DNA of 50,347 nucleotides from an uncultured Pelagibacteraceae bacterium (lineage in GTDB: Bacteria; Pseudomonadota; Alphaproteobacteria; Pelagibacterales; Pelagibacteraceae): the NCBI GenBank assembly GCA_902610675.1, contig CACLWP010000008.1, positions 1 through 50,347 on the forward strand, in the 5' to 3' direction. The notes under the pieces were generated by a model, which searched no databases, was not told where the DNA came from, and saw nothing but the letters and a program-made list of their open reading frames with translations. Made by a program: the position numbers and the translations under genes. Positions 28,907-36,665 of the stretch are shown piece after piece (positions within the stretch are counted from its first letter, which is position 1; each line of letters opens with the position of its first letter).

Positions 28907-29503
28907 ATGGCTACTGTAAGTTTTGAAGACTTTTTAGAAGTTCCAGATTTAAATTTTGATATAGTGAGATTAAGAAAAGATCTTGATAAGATTTTAAAGA
29001 ATAAAAAATTTAAGTCTCCAGGTGTAACCCATTTTGGTGCAATTTCACTTAATCAAATCCCAAATGACGAAAATTCAATTAAAGGTAACAATGTTAGAGG
29101 GAAATATTGGACAATCGCGGACGATACTGGAAAAGAGGTTTCAAGAGATATTGATATAGATGAGTCAAAATACACACAACTAGTTCCTGAATTCAAAAAA
29201 ACATATTTTAAAGAAGTTTATGAGGTGCTAGCAAAGAAATTCAAACTAGGAAGAGTTAGGCTTTTATTAAAAGAGCCTAGATCTACTTTAAGTTGGCACA
29301 AAGATCCTGAATGTAGGCTTCATGTTCCAATTATTACGAATAAAGGTTGCTCAATGGTTATTGAAAATGTTGCTAAACATTTACCCGCAGATGGTAAGGT
29401 TTGGATTACAAATAATACAAAATATCACAATTTTTTTAATGGTGGTGAACAGGCAAGAATACACCTTGTGGCCTGTGTTCTAGAAAGTCCTTTTAAAAAC
29501 TAA
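28907..29503 (+). CDS. aspartyl/asparaginyl beta-hydroxylase-like dioxygenase
   Basis: A 198-residue protein resembling the Fe(II)/2-oxoglutarate Asp/Asn beta-hydroxylase superfamily. The core pattern is seen: TLSWHKDPECRLHVPIITN at 128-145 with candidate iron ligands His131 and Asp133 plus the conserved RLHVPI strand, then KYHNFFNGGEQARIHLVACVLE with a second candidate His174 and Arg184 to bind 2-oxoglutarate. The substrate is unknown; relatives hydroxylate proteins, peptides or small molecules. It starts 26 bp after katG, probably on the same message, and its stop overlaps the next start (TAATG). Confidence 0.72.
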   Translation: MATVSFEDFLEVPDLNFDIVRLRKDLDKILKNKKFKSPGVTHFGAISLNQIPNDENSIKGNNVRGKYWTIADDTGKEVSRDIDIDESKYTQLVPEFKKTYFKEVYEVLAKKFKLGRVRLLLKEPRSTLSWHKDPECRLHVPIITNKGCSMVIENVAKHLPADGKVWITNNTKYHNFFNGGEQARIHLVACVLESPFKN

Positions 29504-29742
29504 TGGAAATTACTAAAGGCATATTTCAAGCATCACAGAATATTTATCAAAACAATAAAGGTTCTTTACTTAGAACTGTAATTTATACAATTGGACACTT
29601 TGCAATTGCAATTACAGTTTTAATGTTAGTTGCAGACGTATCTTTTAAAATTGCTCTAACAGATGCTATCGTTGAGCCAATTGCAAACTCAATTTGGTAT
29701 TTTATTTTAGATAAATGGTGGACAAACAAGTTTAAAAAATAA
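29503..29742 (+). CDS. small membrane protein, DUF2061-like
   Basis: A 79-residue protein with two hydrophobic segments (about 25-45 and 50-70). The pattern LLRTVIYTIGHFAIAITV, then IALTDAIVEPIANSIWYFILDKWW, resembles DUF2061, a small two-helix family of unknown function. It is translationally coupled to the hydroxylase-like gene by a one-base overlap, so it forms the end of a likely katG operon. No function can be given. Confidence 0.65.
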   Translation: MEITKGIFQASQNIYQNNKGSLLRTVIYTIGHFAIAITVLMLVADVSFKIALTDAIVEPIANSIWYFILDKWWTNKFKK

Positions 29743-29776
29743 TTAGACCAAAAATCCACAAAAAAAAAGCAATTAG

Positions 29777-29818
29777 TAATCATTCGCAAAAAAATTGTGA
29801 AAACAATAATCATTCGCA
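29777..29818 (+). repeat. two direct 12-bp repeats 30 bp apart
   Basis: TAATCATTCGCA occurs at 29777-29788 and again, unchanged, at 29807-29818, upstream of the Cys-rich miniprotein gene at 29863. Spacing is about three helical turns, so both would face the same side of the helix. A 7-bp inverted repeat (CAATAAT 29804-29810 with ATTATTG 29825-29831) surrounds the second copy. It could be a regulator-binding site; no known motif is recognised. Confidence 0.5.
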
Positions 29819-29862
29819 CAAATAATTATTGAAAAAATTTTATTTATGTTTAGTTTTTTATC

Positions 29863-30042
29863 ATGCAAATAGAAAATTATAATTGTAAAAAATGTGGGCT
29901 AACAATTTCTTCAACTTGTTCCAAATGTGATAAGATTGTTGATGTTGAAGTTCTTGATGATGGTTGTATAGTTCAGAAAACAAAATGTTTAGACTGTGCA
30001 AATGCACCAGTAATTAAGGATGTTTGTGAACAACAGAAATAG
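29863..30042 (+). CDS. 59-residue cysteine-rich miniprotein (zinc-ribbon-like)
   Basis: A 59-codon frame from ATG 29863 to TAG 30042 encoding eight cysteines at 8, 11, 19, 22, 35, 42, 45 and 55. The first four form CxxC-x7-CxxC, a likely zinc ribbon or rubredoxin-like knuckle; CLDC at 42-45 with Cys35 and Cys55 could make a second site. The density of paired cysteines is hard to explain by chance. It follows the katG/hydroxylase/DUF2061 group by 120 bp with its own upstream repeat element. Function unknown; metal binding or redox sensing is inference. Confidence 0.65.
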   Translation: MQIENYNCKKCGLTISSTCSKCDKIVDVEVLDDGCIVQKTKCLDCANAPVIKDVCEQQK

Positions 30043-30078
30043 CTTGTAATTTAAAGCTAGATATAGGGTAAATTAAAA

Positions 30079-30519
30079 TTAATTGATACCCCATAAATTT
30101 TCTATTTTAACCCAACCCTTAAAATTTCCAATTCGTACTTTACACCATTTATCGTTACAACTCTGTCCTAATAAAACTCTACCTTTTTCTATTTTAGCTA
30201 AAGGTTTTGAAAAATTTGTTGGTTTGTTGAATAAAATTTTATCAGTTTTTGATATTATAGAATTTACCTTTTTAAGTTGAGAGACATGTATCCATCCACT
30301 ATTATTTTTGAGATCAATAATTCTCCTAAAATTTTCTTTTTTATCAATCTGCTTTACTGGTAAGTTAATTTTTTTATAAACATATTTTATAGGATACTCA
30401 AATCCTGGACCATACCTAACATTTACTTTATTTTTTTTTAACGAAAGAAAAATCTCATTTGCTGAGGCAGTAAATGTGAAAAAAATCCAGAACAAAATTA
30501 AAAGGTATAATTCTTTCAT
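30079..30519 (-). CDS. exported protein with two bacterial SH3-like domains
   Basis: A 146-residue protein with a signal peptide (hydrophobic about 4-19, cleavage near TASAN). Two SH3b-like repeats follow: about 24-85 (LKKNKVNVRYGPGFEYPI, then NNSGWIHVSQL) and 90-145 (KPLAKIEKGRVLLGQSC, then GNFKGWVKIENLWGI). This architecture matches the DUF1058/SH3_4 proteins of alphaproteobacteria, thought to bind cell wall or protein ligands in the periplasm. It is the last gene of the leftward ubiE-to-SH3 run, 14 bp after the ThiF-like gene. Confidence 0.82.
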   Translation of the reverse strand: MKELYLLILFWIFFTFTASANEIFLSLKKNKVNVRYGPGFEYPIKYVYKKINLPVKQIDKKENFRRIIDLKNNSGWIHVSQLKKVNSIISKTDKILFNKPTNFSKPLAKIEKGRVLLGQSCNDKWCKVRIGNFKGWVKIENLWGIN

Positions 30520-30533
30520 TATTTCGAAATATT

Positions 30534-31271
30534 TTATTTTTTTTTAAATTTAACTTTTCTAAAATTGAGATTTAAAAGATCTATAATTAATATTTGATTT
30601 TTTAAATTTTGGCCAATTTCCATAATCATTTTCAATGCCTCATTTGCTTGGGTAGTTCCAACAATTGATGCGGTTGTGCCAAGAACTCCTTCAAATTCGC
30701 AATTAAGGCTGTCATCTGAAATCTCATTTTCTTGATAAAAACTTTTTAAGGATGCTGTTTTTTTATCCTTAAAATCAAATGTAAATACATGACCATCAAA
30801 TTTACTAATTGCTCCTGTTACCAACTTTTTTTTAAATTTTATACAGTAATCGTTTATTAAAAATTTGGTTTTAAAATTATCTGAGCCATCAATTATAATT
30901 TCATAATTTTTTATTATATTTTTGATATTATTTTTATTGAGTTCTGATTTGTAAGTTTTAATTTTGGTAAATGGATTTATTTCTTTCAATTTTTTTTTTG
31001 CTACACTAACTTTCGATCTTTTTATATCTTTAGATGTAAACAAGCTTTGTCTATGTATATTTGAAAGATTAACTATGTCATTATCGATAAGACCAATAGT
31101 TCCAATACCAGCTCTTACCAGATTTTCTGCGGCAGGACAGCCCAAACCTCCAACACCAACAATTAAAATTTTAGAGGACAAAATTTTTTTTTGACCTTTT
31201 GAACCTATATTTTTTAAAACTAATTGTCTTGAAAATCTTTCAATTTGTGATTTGTTTAAATTTTCCTTCAT
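30534..31271 (-). CDS. ThiF/MoeB/HesA family E1-like adenylyltransferase
   Basis: A 245-residue ATP-dependent adenylyltransferase of the ubiquitin-E1 type: nucleotide loop VGVGGLGCPAAE at 39-50, DNDIVNLSNIHRQSLF with the adenylate-contacting Asp and Arg, and a C-terminal GVLGTTASIVGTTQANEALKMI. Such enzymes activate the C-terminus of ThiS, MoaD or other small sulfur carriers. The CxxC zinc pairs of MoeB/ThiF are not visible, so it may belong to the zinc-less subgroup. No carrier-protein gene is in the window, so ThiF versus MoeB role is undecided. ATG overlaps the dut stop. Confidence 0.85.
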   Translation of the reverse strand: MKENLNKSQIERFSRQLVLKNIGSKGQKKILSSKILIVGVGGLGCPAAENLVRAGIGTIGLIDNDIVNLSNIHRQSLFTSKDIKRSKVSVAKKKLKEINPFTKIKTYKSELNKNNIKNIIKNYEIIIDGSDNFKTKFLINDYCIKFKKKLVTGAISKFDGHVFTFDFKDKKTASLKSFYQENEISDDSLNCEFEGVLGTTASIVGTTQANEALKMIMEIGQNLKNQILIIDLLNLNFRKVKFKKK

Positions 31272-31705
31272 TTACCTGTTGAACCAAAACCACCCGCTCC
31301 TCTTATTGAGTCTGGAAGTTCATTGGTTTCTTCTAAGTCCATTTTTATAACTGGAACTAAGACCATTTGAGCAATCCTATCATTGTTATTAATTTTGAAG
31401 TTTTTTTTACCATGATTAAATAAGATAACTTTTATTTCCCCTCTATAATCACTGTCAATTGTACCAGGTGTATTTAAAACACCAATATTATTTTTTGCTG
31501 CTAACCCTGATCTTGGTCTAATTTGAATCTCATATTCTTCAGGGAATGCAAATGATAATCCGGTTGGAACTAGACATGATTCTCCTGGCTTTAATTCAAT
31601 CGAATTATCCATATGTGCCATTAGATCCATACCTGATGCACCACTGGTTTTATATAATGGTAATTTTACAGAAGCCTCTAATTTTTTTACTAAAACTTTA
31701 ATCAT
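31268..31705 (-). CDS. dut: deoxyuridine 5'-triphosphate nucleotidohydrolase
   Basis: Trimeric dUTPase, which removes dUTP and supplies dUMP for thymidylate synthesis. The 145 residues hold all five family motifs: GASGMDLMA (1), RPRSGLAAKN (2), GTIDSDYRGEI (3), DRIAQMVL (4) and the P-loop-like RGAGGFGSTGK (5). It shares a base with the coaBC stop and is itself overlapped by the ThiF-like gene, so it sits in one tightly coupled leftward operon. Confidence 0.97.
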   Translation of the reverse strand: MIKVLVKKLEASVKLPLYKTSGASGMDLMAHMDNSIELKPGESCLVPTGLSFAFPEEYEIQIRPRSGLAAKNNIGVLNTPGTIDSDYRGEIKVILFNHGKKNFKINNNDRIAQMVLVPVIKMDLEETNELPDSIRGAGGFGSTGK

Positions 31706-32904
31706 TAGTTTAAATAATCAATGATTTTCTTCACCAATTCGTTAGAAATTTCCGATTTAGATTTATATTTAAGTCTATCTATTTTTTTATTTTTATAAAA
31801 AATTGAAACTTCGTTAAAATCTGAGTCAAATCCAATCGTCTCATTTGATACATCGTTTGCAACTATCCAATCACAATTTTTTTCATCTAGCTTTTTCTTA
31901 GCATAGTTTTCCAAATCATTGGTTTCAGCAGCGAAACCAACTACAAGCTTTGGTTTTAAGGAGTTATGATTAGAAACATAATCAAGAATATCCACATTTT
32001 TCTCCAATTCTAAATTAATCTCATCTTGTTTTTTTATTTTTATTTTTGAAGTTTTTTTCAACTTATAATCACATACTGCTGCTGAAAATATTGCAACATC
32101 GGCTGGTAAACTTTCAAGTGTTGATTGAAACATTTCTTCAGCAGTTTCAACCTTGATCAAATTTATATCATTATTAATTTCCAAATTTGTTGGTCCTGAA
32201 ATTAAAGTTGTTTCAAAACCCTTTTTTAACAAACATTTTGCAATTTCATAACCTTGTTTGCCACTCGATTTATTAGATATATATCTTACTGGATCAATGT
32301 ACTCTTTAGTTGGTCCTGCAGTTACAATCGCTTTTAATTTATTTTTTATCTTTAAATTTTTAAAATAAATTTTAAGTTTATTTACTATCTCTTTTGGTTC
32401 TGTCATTTTTCCTTCACCATATTCTCCACATGCCATATCTCCAATTTCAGGACCAATTAATTCGTAGTTATAGGATTTAAGTTTCGCTATATTTTGTTTA
32501 GTCGACTGATGTTCCCACATTCTAACATTCATTGCAGGAGTGATAAAAATTTTTTTGTTCGAAGCAAGTGCAACGGTTGACGCTAAATCATCTGAATTTC
32601 CATTAGCAAGTTTAGATATCGTATTCGCTGTTGCAGGTGCAATTAAAATAAGGTCCGCCCATCTTGAAAGACTAATGTGATCCATTTCTGCCTCATCTTC
32701 TATGCTAAAAAGATCTTGATAAACTTTAGATTGAGATAATGAGGTAACTGATAGAGGTGTCACAAATTTAGCACCACTCTTTGTGAGAATTGTTTTTATA
32801 CTTGCGCCATCTTTTTTTAAAAGTCTTATTATTTCCAGACTTTTATAGGCAGCTATACCTCCGCAAATTATCAGTAAAATTTTTTTATTATTCAAGTTAA
32901 TCAT
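31705..32904 (-). CDS. coaBC: bifunctional phosphopantothenoylcysteine synthetase/decarboxylase
   Basis: Two consecutive steps of coenzyme A synthesis. The N-terminal flavin-dependent CoaC decarboxylase (about 1-180) shows the HISLSRWADLILIAPATANT block with the catalytic His, PAMNVRMWEH and the CGEYGEGKM loop; the C-terminal CoaB synthetase (about 185-398) has VTAGPTKEYIDPVRYISNKSSG and VGFAAET. Length of 399 matches the fused enzyme. The start lies eight bases after ubiB. Confidence 0.97.
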   Translation of the reverse strand: MINLNNKKILLIICGGIAAYKSLEIIRLLKKDGASIKTILTKSGAKFVTPLSVTSLSQSKVYQDLFSIEDEAEMDHISLSRWADLILIAPATANTISKLANGNSDDLASTVALASNKKIFITPAMNVRMWEHQSTKQNIAKLKSYNYELIGPEIGDMACGEYGEGKMTEPKEIVNKLKIYFKNLKIKNKLKAIVTAGPTKEYIDPVRYISNKSSGKQGYEIAKCLLKKGFETTLISGPTNLEINNDINLIKVETAEEMFQSTLESLPADVAIFSAAVCDYKLKKTSKIKIKKQDEINLELEKNVDILDYVSNHNSLKPKLVVGFAAETNDLENYAKKKLDEKNCDWIVANDVSNETIGFDSDFNEVSIFYKNKKIDRLKYKSKSEISNELVKKIIDYLN

Positions 32905-32912
32905 TAAGAGAA

Positions 32913-34481
32913 TTAAAATACCAATAGACTAAAAATTACAAGAACTAAAAAGCCAATAATAGATTGATTTCTAAAAGCTGTCATTTCTGATTTTTTTGTA
33001 TTTAAAGCAGTATAAGAGTTGGAATTTTGTGGAATTTGACCACTAGCTAAATATGTTAGAGCTTGATTAGCTTTATCCATTATTTCAGGGAATTCTGGTA
33101 ATCTTTTAATGACTTCCGAAGTACTTCGAATTGTCTCATTAATCGTGGTCATAGGATCTTTTGTTTCTCTTAACCAGTTTTCTAGAACAGGTTTAGATGT
33201 AGTCCAAATGTTTGTATTAGGATTTAACTTTCTAGCTACACCTTCCACAACAACCATTGTTTTTTGTAGCATAAGAAGCTGAGGTTGTGTTTGCATATTA
33301 AATTTTTCTGTAACATCAAATAATTGTTTTAATAATTTTCCACCAGAAATATCCTTAACCGTTTGACCAAAAATTGGCTCCCCGATAGATCTTAAAGCTT
33401 GAGCAAGGTCATCTATTGGGACTCCTTTAGGAACGAGCCCAGCAACCAAATGTACCTCTGCTACTTTACGATAATCTCTTTGGATAAAACCAAATAATAT
33501 TTCTGCTAAAAATCTTTTACTCATTTTATCAAGTCTTCCCATTATTCCAAAATCAATTGGAACTATATGACCATTATCATCTATGAATATATTCCCTTGA
33601 TGCATATCTGCATGAAAAAATCCATCTCTTACAGCATGTCTTAGAAAATTTTGGATAATGTCATTTGCAATTTTTTCAGTATCTAAATTTCTTCTTTTTA
33701 GTTCCTCAGTTTCTCTAATAGAAATTCCATCAACCCAATCTAGTGTCATCACATTTTCACTTGTAAAGTTCCAATAAATTTTTGGAATTCTAAATCCAAC
33801 ATCATTTTTTGTGTTTTCTGAGTATTCATTTGCAGCTGCAGCTTCAAATCTGAGGTCCATCTCTAGGTTGGTTATCTCCTTTAATAAGAAAACTACCTCG
33901 ACTAATTTTAGTCTTTTAGTTTTTTTAATAAAAGACTCAATTAGAAAAGCAAATAGCATCATTGCATCTATCTCCTCATTAAAGATTTTTTTTATGTTTG
34001 GACGTAAAATTTTTATTGCTACATCTTTAATAGTCCCATTATCATCTATTTGTGCTTTATGAACTTGTGCTATTGAGGCGGCGGCCACTGGTTCACTTAA
34101 GTTTATAATTGAATTATATGTATCTAAACCTAAATCATTTTTTATTATTTCTTTTGCTTCAATTAATGAAAATGGTGGAAGTTTATCTTGAAGATTTTCA
34201 AGTTTTTTTGAAAATTCTTCCCCAATAATATCTGGGCGAGTTGCAAGAAATTGCCCAAGTTTAATAAAAGTTGTACCCAGGGACTCTAATGAGTCAGACA
34301 AACGTTCACCTTCACTTTTATAATCAACTATTTTTTTTTTTGAGAAAAGTGATATTGATAAAATTTTGAATAGGATTTTTATTGAAAATGGCGGTTCATG
34401 AAACTTTGAGACTATGTTTAATATGTCTGATTTCGCAACTTTTCTTCCAATTTTGAATAATGTGAGTAATTTTTTAAACAT
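32913..34481 (-). CDS. ubiB: UbiB protein kinase-like ATPase for ubiquinone synthesis
   Basis: Atypical ADCK/UbiB-family kinase-like protein that supports the ubiquinone synthesis complex. The 522 residues carry the KxGQ motif (LGTTFIKLGQFLATRPDI), an alanine-rich nucleotide loop (EPVAAASIAQVHKA), the HADMHQGNIF catalytic loop and the DFGIMGRL metal motif, with a C-terminal hydrophobic helix (GFLVLVIFSLLVF). The ATG at 34481 is chosen because it overlaps the ubiE stop (TAATG); an in-frame TTG at 34493 would add four residues. Confidence 0.95.
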   Translation of the reverse strand: MFKKLLTLFKIGRKVAKSDILNIVSKFHEPPFSIKILFKILSISLFSKKKIVDYKSEGERLSDSLESLGTTFIKLGQFLATRPDIIGEEFSKKLENLQDKLPPFSLIEAKEIIKNDLGLDTYNSIINLSEPVAAASIAQVHKAQIDDNGTIKDVAIKILRPNIKKIFNEEIDAMMLFAFLIESFIKKTKRLKLVEVVFLLKEITNLEMDLRFEAAAANEYSENTKNDVGFRIPKIYWNFTSENVMTLDWVDGISIRETEELKRRNLDTEKIANDIIQNFLRHAVRDGFFHADMHQGNIFIDDNGHIVPIDFGIMGRLDKMSKRFLAEILFGFIQRDYRKVAEVHLVAGLVPKGVPIDDLAQALRSIGEPIFGQTVKDISGGKLLKQLFDVTEKFNMQTQPQLLMLQKTMVVVEGVARKLNPNTNIWTTSKPVLENWLRETKDPMTTINETIRSTSEVIKRLPEFPEIMDKANQALTYLASGQIPQNSNSYTALNTKKSEMTAFRNQSIIGFLVLVIFSLLVF

Positions 34482-35185
34482 TAAATTTTCCAACCACTAT
34501 GAATCGAAACTATGCCGTTAGTTAAATTTCTATAATTACATTTTTTAAAGTTATTATTTTTCATTAATTCTAATAATTCTTCTTGGTTTACAAATTCCTC
34601 AATACTTCTGACTAAATATTCATAAGGTTCTTTTTTACCAACTATATATTTACCAACTAAGGGAATTAGTTTTGAATATTGTTTGTAAATATATTCAAAA
34701 TTTTCATTTTGTATTTTAGAAAATTCTAAACATAAAAATCTTCCACCTGGCCTCAATACTCTGTAAGCCTCAGATAAAACTTTGCCTAAATTTGTTGTAT
34801 TTCTTAAACCAAAACTTATTGTATAAAAATTAAATGAATTTTCTTTTAATGGAAGCTTTTCAGCTTTAGAAATTATCCAATTGATATTTTTATAATTTAT
34901 TAACTTAGCTTTACCTTTTTTAATCATTCCTTTATTTGGATCAACACAAGTTATATTATTGTTATTATCAGTGTTATCTAGAAAAAGTTTTCCAATATCA
35001 CCTGTACCGCATGCAACATCAATTAAATTTTGATTTCTCGATGGATTCATCATATTAATTAAATTCCTTTTCCAAAGTCTATGAACCCCAAGCGACATAA
35101 AGTCATTCATCAAATCATATTTATCAAAAACTTGATCAAATACTCCCTGAACTAATCCCTTTTTATTTTGAAGATATTGTTGCAT
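34481..35185 (-). CDS. ubiE: ubiquinone/menaquinone C-methyltransferase UbiE
   Basis: SAM-dependent C-methylation of the benzoquinol ring. The 234 residues include VFDQVFDKYDLMNDFMSLGVHRLWKR, a classic UbiE N-terminus in two runs, the SAM site DVACGTGDIG and the late YRVLRPGGRFLCLEFS motif. First gene of the leftward ubiE-ubiB-coaBC-dut run; 33 bp separate it from the divergent mutM. Confidence 0.96.
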   Translation of the reverse strand: MQQYLQNKKGLVQGVFDQVFDKYDLMNDFMSLGVHRLWKRNLINMMNPSRNQNLIDVACGTGDIGKLFLDNTDNNNNITCVDPNKGMIKKGKAKLINYKNINWIISKAEKLPLKENSFNFYTISFGLRNTTNLGKVLSEAYRVLRPGGRFLCLEFSKIQNENFEYIYKQYSKLIPLVGKYIVGKKEPYEYLVRSIEEFVNQEELLELMKNNNFKKCNYRNLTNGIVSIHSGWKI

Positions 35186-35218
35186 TTTTAATTAATTATA
35201 AGTGTAATATAATATCAA

Positions 35219-36085
35219 ATGCCAGAATTACCAGAAGTAGAAATTGTAAAACAATCACTTGCAAAAAATATAAAAGGAAAAAAAATAATAAAAGTTTCAG
35301 TAAGAAATAGAAATTTGAGATTTAAAGTAAAATCATCATTTGAGTACTATTTAAAGAATAAATATATCTCAAACATTAGTAGATTTTCTAAGTATTTGTT
35401 AATAGAGCTTGAAAATCAAAGCTTTTGTATCATTCATCTTGGAATGTCTGGAACTATTCATATAGTGAAAAATAAAAAAAATTATTTATTTTCAAATACT
35501 AGTTTTTATAGCTCACCAAATTTACCTAAAAAACACAATCACATTGAGTTTTTTTTTAAAGATTTAAGGATGATTTATAATGATCCAAGAAGATTTGGTT
35601 TTTTTCAATTAATTTCAAATAAAAATAATTTGGATAAAAAATTTCAAAATTATGGTCCGGAACCTTTTGATAAAAAATTTAATTCAAAATATGTAACTAA
35701 ATATTTTGAAAGTAAAAATAAAAGTATAAAAAATTTTTTGATAGATCAAAAATTCGTTTCAGGAATTGGAAACATTTATGCAAGTGAAATTCTGTATTTA
35801 TCTAGAATTCACCCACTTAAAGCAGCAAAAAAATTGAATAAATCTCAATGTAAAAAATTAATTCTTAATTCAAAAAAAATTTTACTAAATGCTATAAAAA
35901 AAGGAGGCTCAACAATTAGAGATTTTAAAAATACAACAGGTAATACTGGTCATTTTCAAAAAGAATTCCAAGTCTACGGTAGAAATAATTTAAATTGTAA
36001 AAGACCAGGCTGCTTTGGTAAAATTTATAAAATTAATCAATCAAATAGATCTACTTTTTTGTGTAAAAAATGTCAAAAAAAATAA
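35219..36085 (+). CDS. mutM: formamidopyrimidine-DNA glycosylase
   Basis: Bifunctional glycosylase/AP lyase excising 8-oxoguanine and formamidopyrimidines. The 288 residues start PELPEVEIV after Met1, with the catalytic N-terminal proline and Glu; HLGMSGT and DPRRFGFF follow, then the helix-two-turn-helix and a C-terminal zinc finger with two cysteine pairs (CKRPGC and CKKC). The divergent mutM/ubiE arrangement and the link to rpsT are standard for alphaproteobacteria. No shortening is evident. Confidence 0.97.
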   Translation: MPELPEVEIVKQSLAKNIKGKKIIKVSVRNRNLRFKVKSSFEYYLKNKYISNISRFSKYLLIELENQSFCIIHLGMSGTIHIVKNKKNYLFSNTSFYSSPNLPKKHNHIEFFFKDLRMIYNDPRRFGFFQLISNKNNLDKKFQNYGPEPFDKKFNSKYVTKYFESKNKSIKNFLIDQKFVSGIGNIYASEILYLSRIHPLKAAKKLNKSQCKKLILNSKKILLNAIKKGGSTIRDFKNTTGNTGHFQKEFQVYGRNNLNCKRPGCFGKIYKINQSNRSTFLCKKCQKK

Positions 36086-36093
36086 ATATATTA

Positions 36094-36122
36094 TTGACCA
36101 TACCTATTTAAGAAGCTATACC
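36094..36122 (+). promoter_or_regulatory. rpsT promoter
   Basis: TTGACC (36094-36099), a 17-bp spacer and TATACC (36117-36122) form a good sigma-70-type promoter in the 48-bp gap before rpsT. The ATG follows at 36134, so the leader would be only about five bases. Confidence 0.55.
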
Positions 36123-36133
36123 CCTGCAAAATA

Positions 36134-36394
36134 ATGGCCAATACAAAATCAGCAATCAAAAGAATAAGACGAATATCAAAGCAGACAGTCGTTAATAAAG
36201 CCAGAAAAAGTAAATATAAGAACGCGTTAAAGAAGATGAACGCTCTAATTGAAAATAAAGAGAAAAAAGAGGCTTTAAAATTCTTACCTAAGTTGAATTC
36301 GGAACTTATGAAAGTTGCAAAAACTGGAATTGTAAAAAAACAAAACGCATCTAGAAACATTTCGAGAATTACAAAAAAAATAGCGTCATTGTAA
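36134..36394 (+). CDS. rpsT: 30S ribosomal protein S20
   Basis: 16S rRNA-binding protein of the 30S body. The 86 residues begin MANTKSAIKRIRRI and show the three-helix, Lys/Arg-rich composition and the late GIVKKQNASRNISRITKKI of bS20. It precedes dnaA, an arrangement found in many alphaproteobacteria. Confidence 0.97.
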   Translation: MANTKSAIKRIRRISKQTVVNKARKSKYKNALKKMNALIENKEKKEALKFLPKLNSELMKVAKTGIVKKQNASRNISRITKKIASL

Positions 36395-36665
36395 TTGTCT
36401 ATACCTCAAGTTGATTCAACTTTAAGAATACGCATCATATATGTGCATATGATTTAATATTACAATATTTAGAATTAGTAAAAAAATATTATATTTAATT
36501 CAATCATGAATTTATTTTTTTTAATACATAAAAAAAATAATTGTCAAAGAATTTCTCGAAAAAAATATTTTTTGCACAATCCTAGATTTTATTTTTTTTT
36601 GATTTAAAAGAATAAGTTGTTGCAATAACAACTATAAATGATGTAACTGGACTCTCCCCAAAGAA
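36395..36665. promoter_or_regulatory. AT-rich dnaA upstream region with dyads and DnaA-box-like 9-mers
   Basis: The 271 bp between rpsT and dnaA, the longest gene-free stretch in the window. It holds three inverted repeats: AAGTTGA-T-TCAACTT (36408-36422), ATCATAT-N6-ATATGAT (36434-36453) and AGTTGTT-GCAAT-AACAACT (36615-36633, next to TATAAA at 36633-36638). Two 9-mers resemble TTATNCACA with one mismatch: TTTTGCACA (36570-36578) and, on the minus strand, ATATGCACA (36450-36442). Between them the DNA is almost pure A/T. This suits dnaA regulation or, less certainly, an origin. Confidence 0.45.

Noticed and set aside
36408..36422. Terminator after rpsT
   Set aside because: The dyad AAGTTGA-T-TCAACTT has only a one-base centre and is not followed by a T tract, so it is a weak terminator candidate.
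36395..36665. Calling this region oriC outright
   Set aside because: No exact DnaA box cluster is seen and the origin is often not next to dnaA in alphaproteobacteria.
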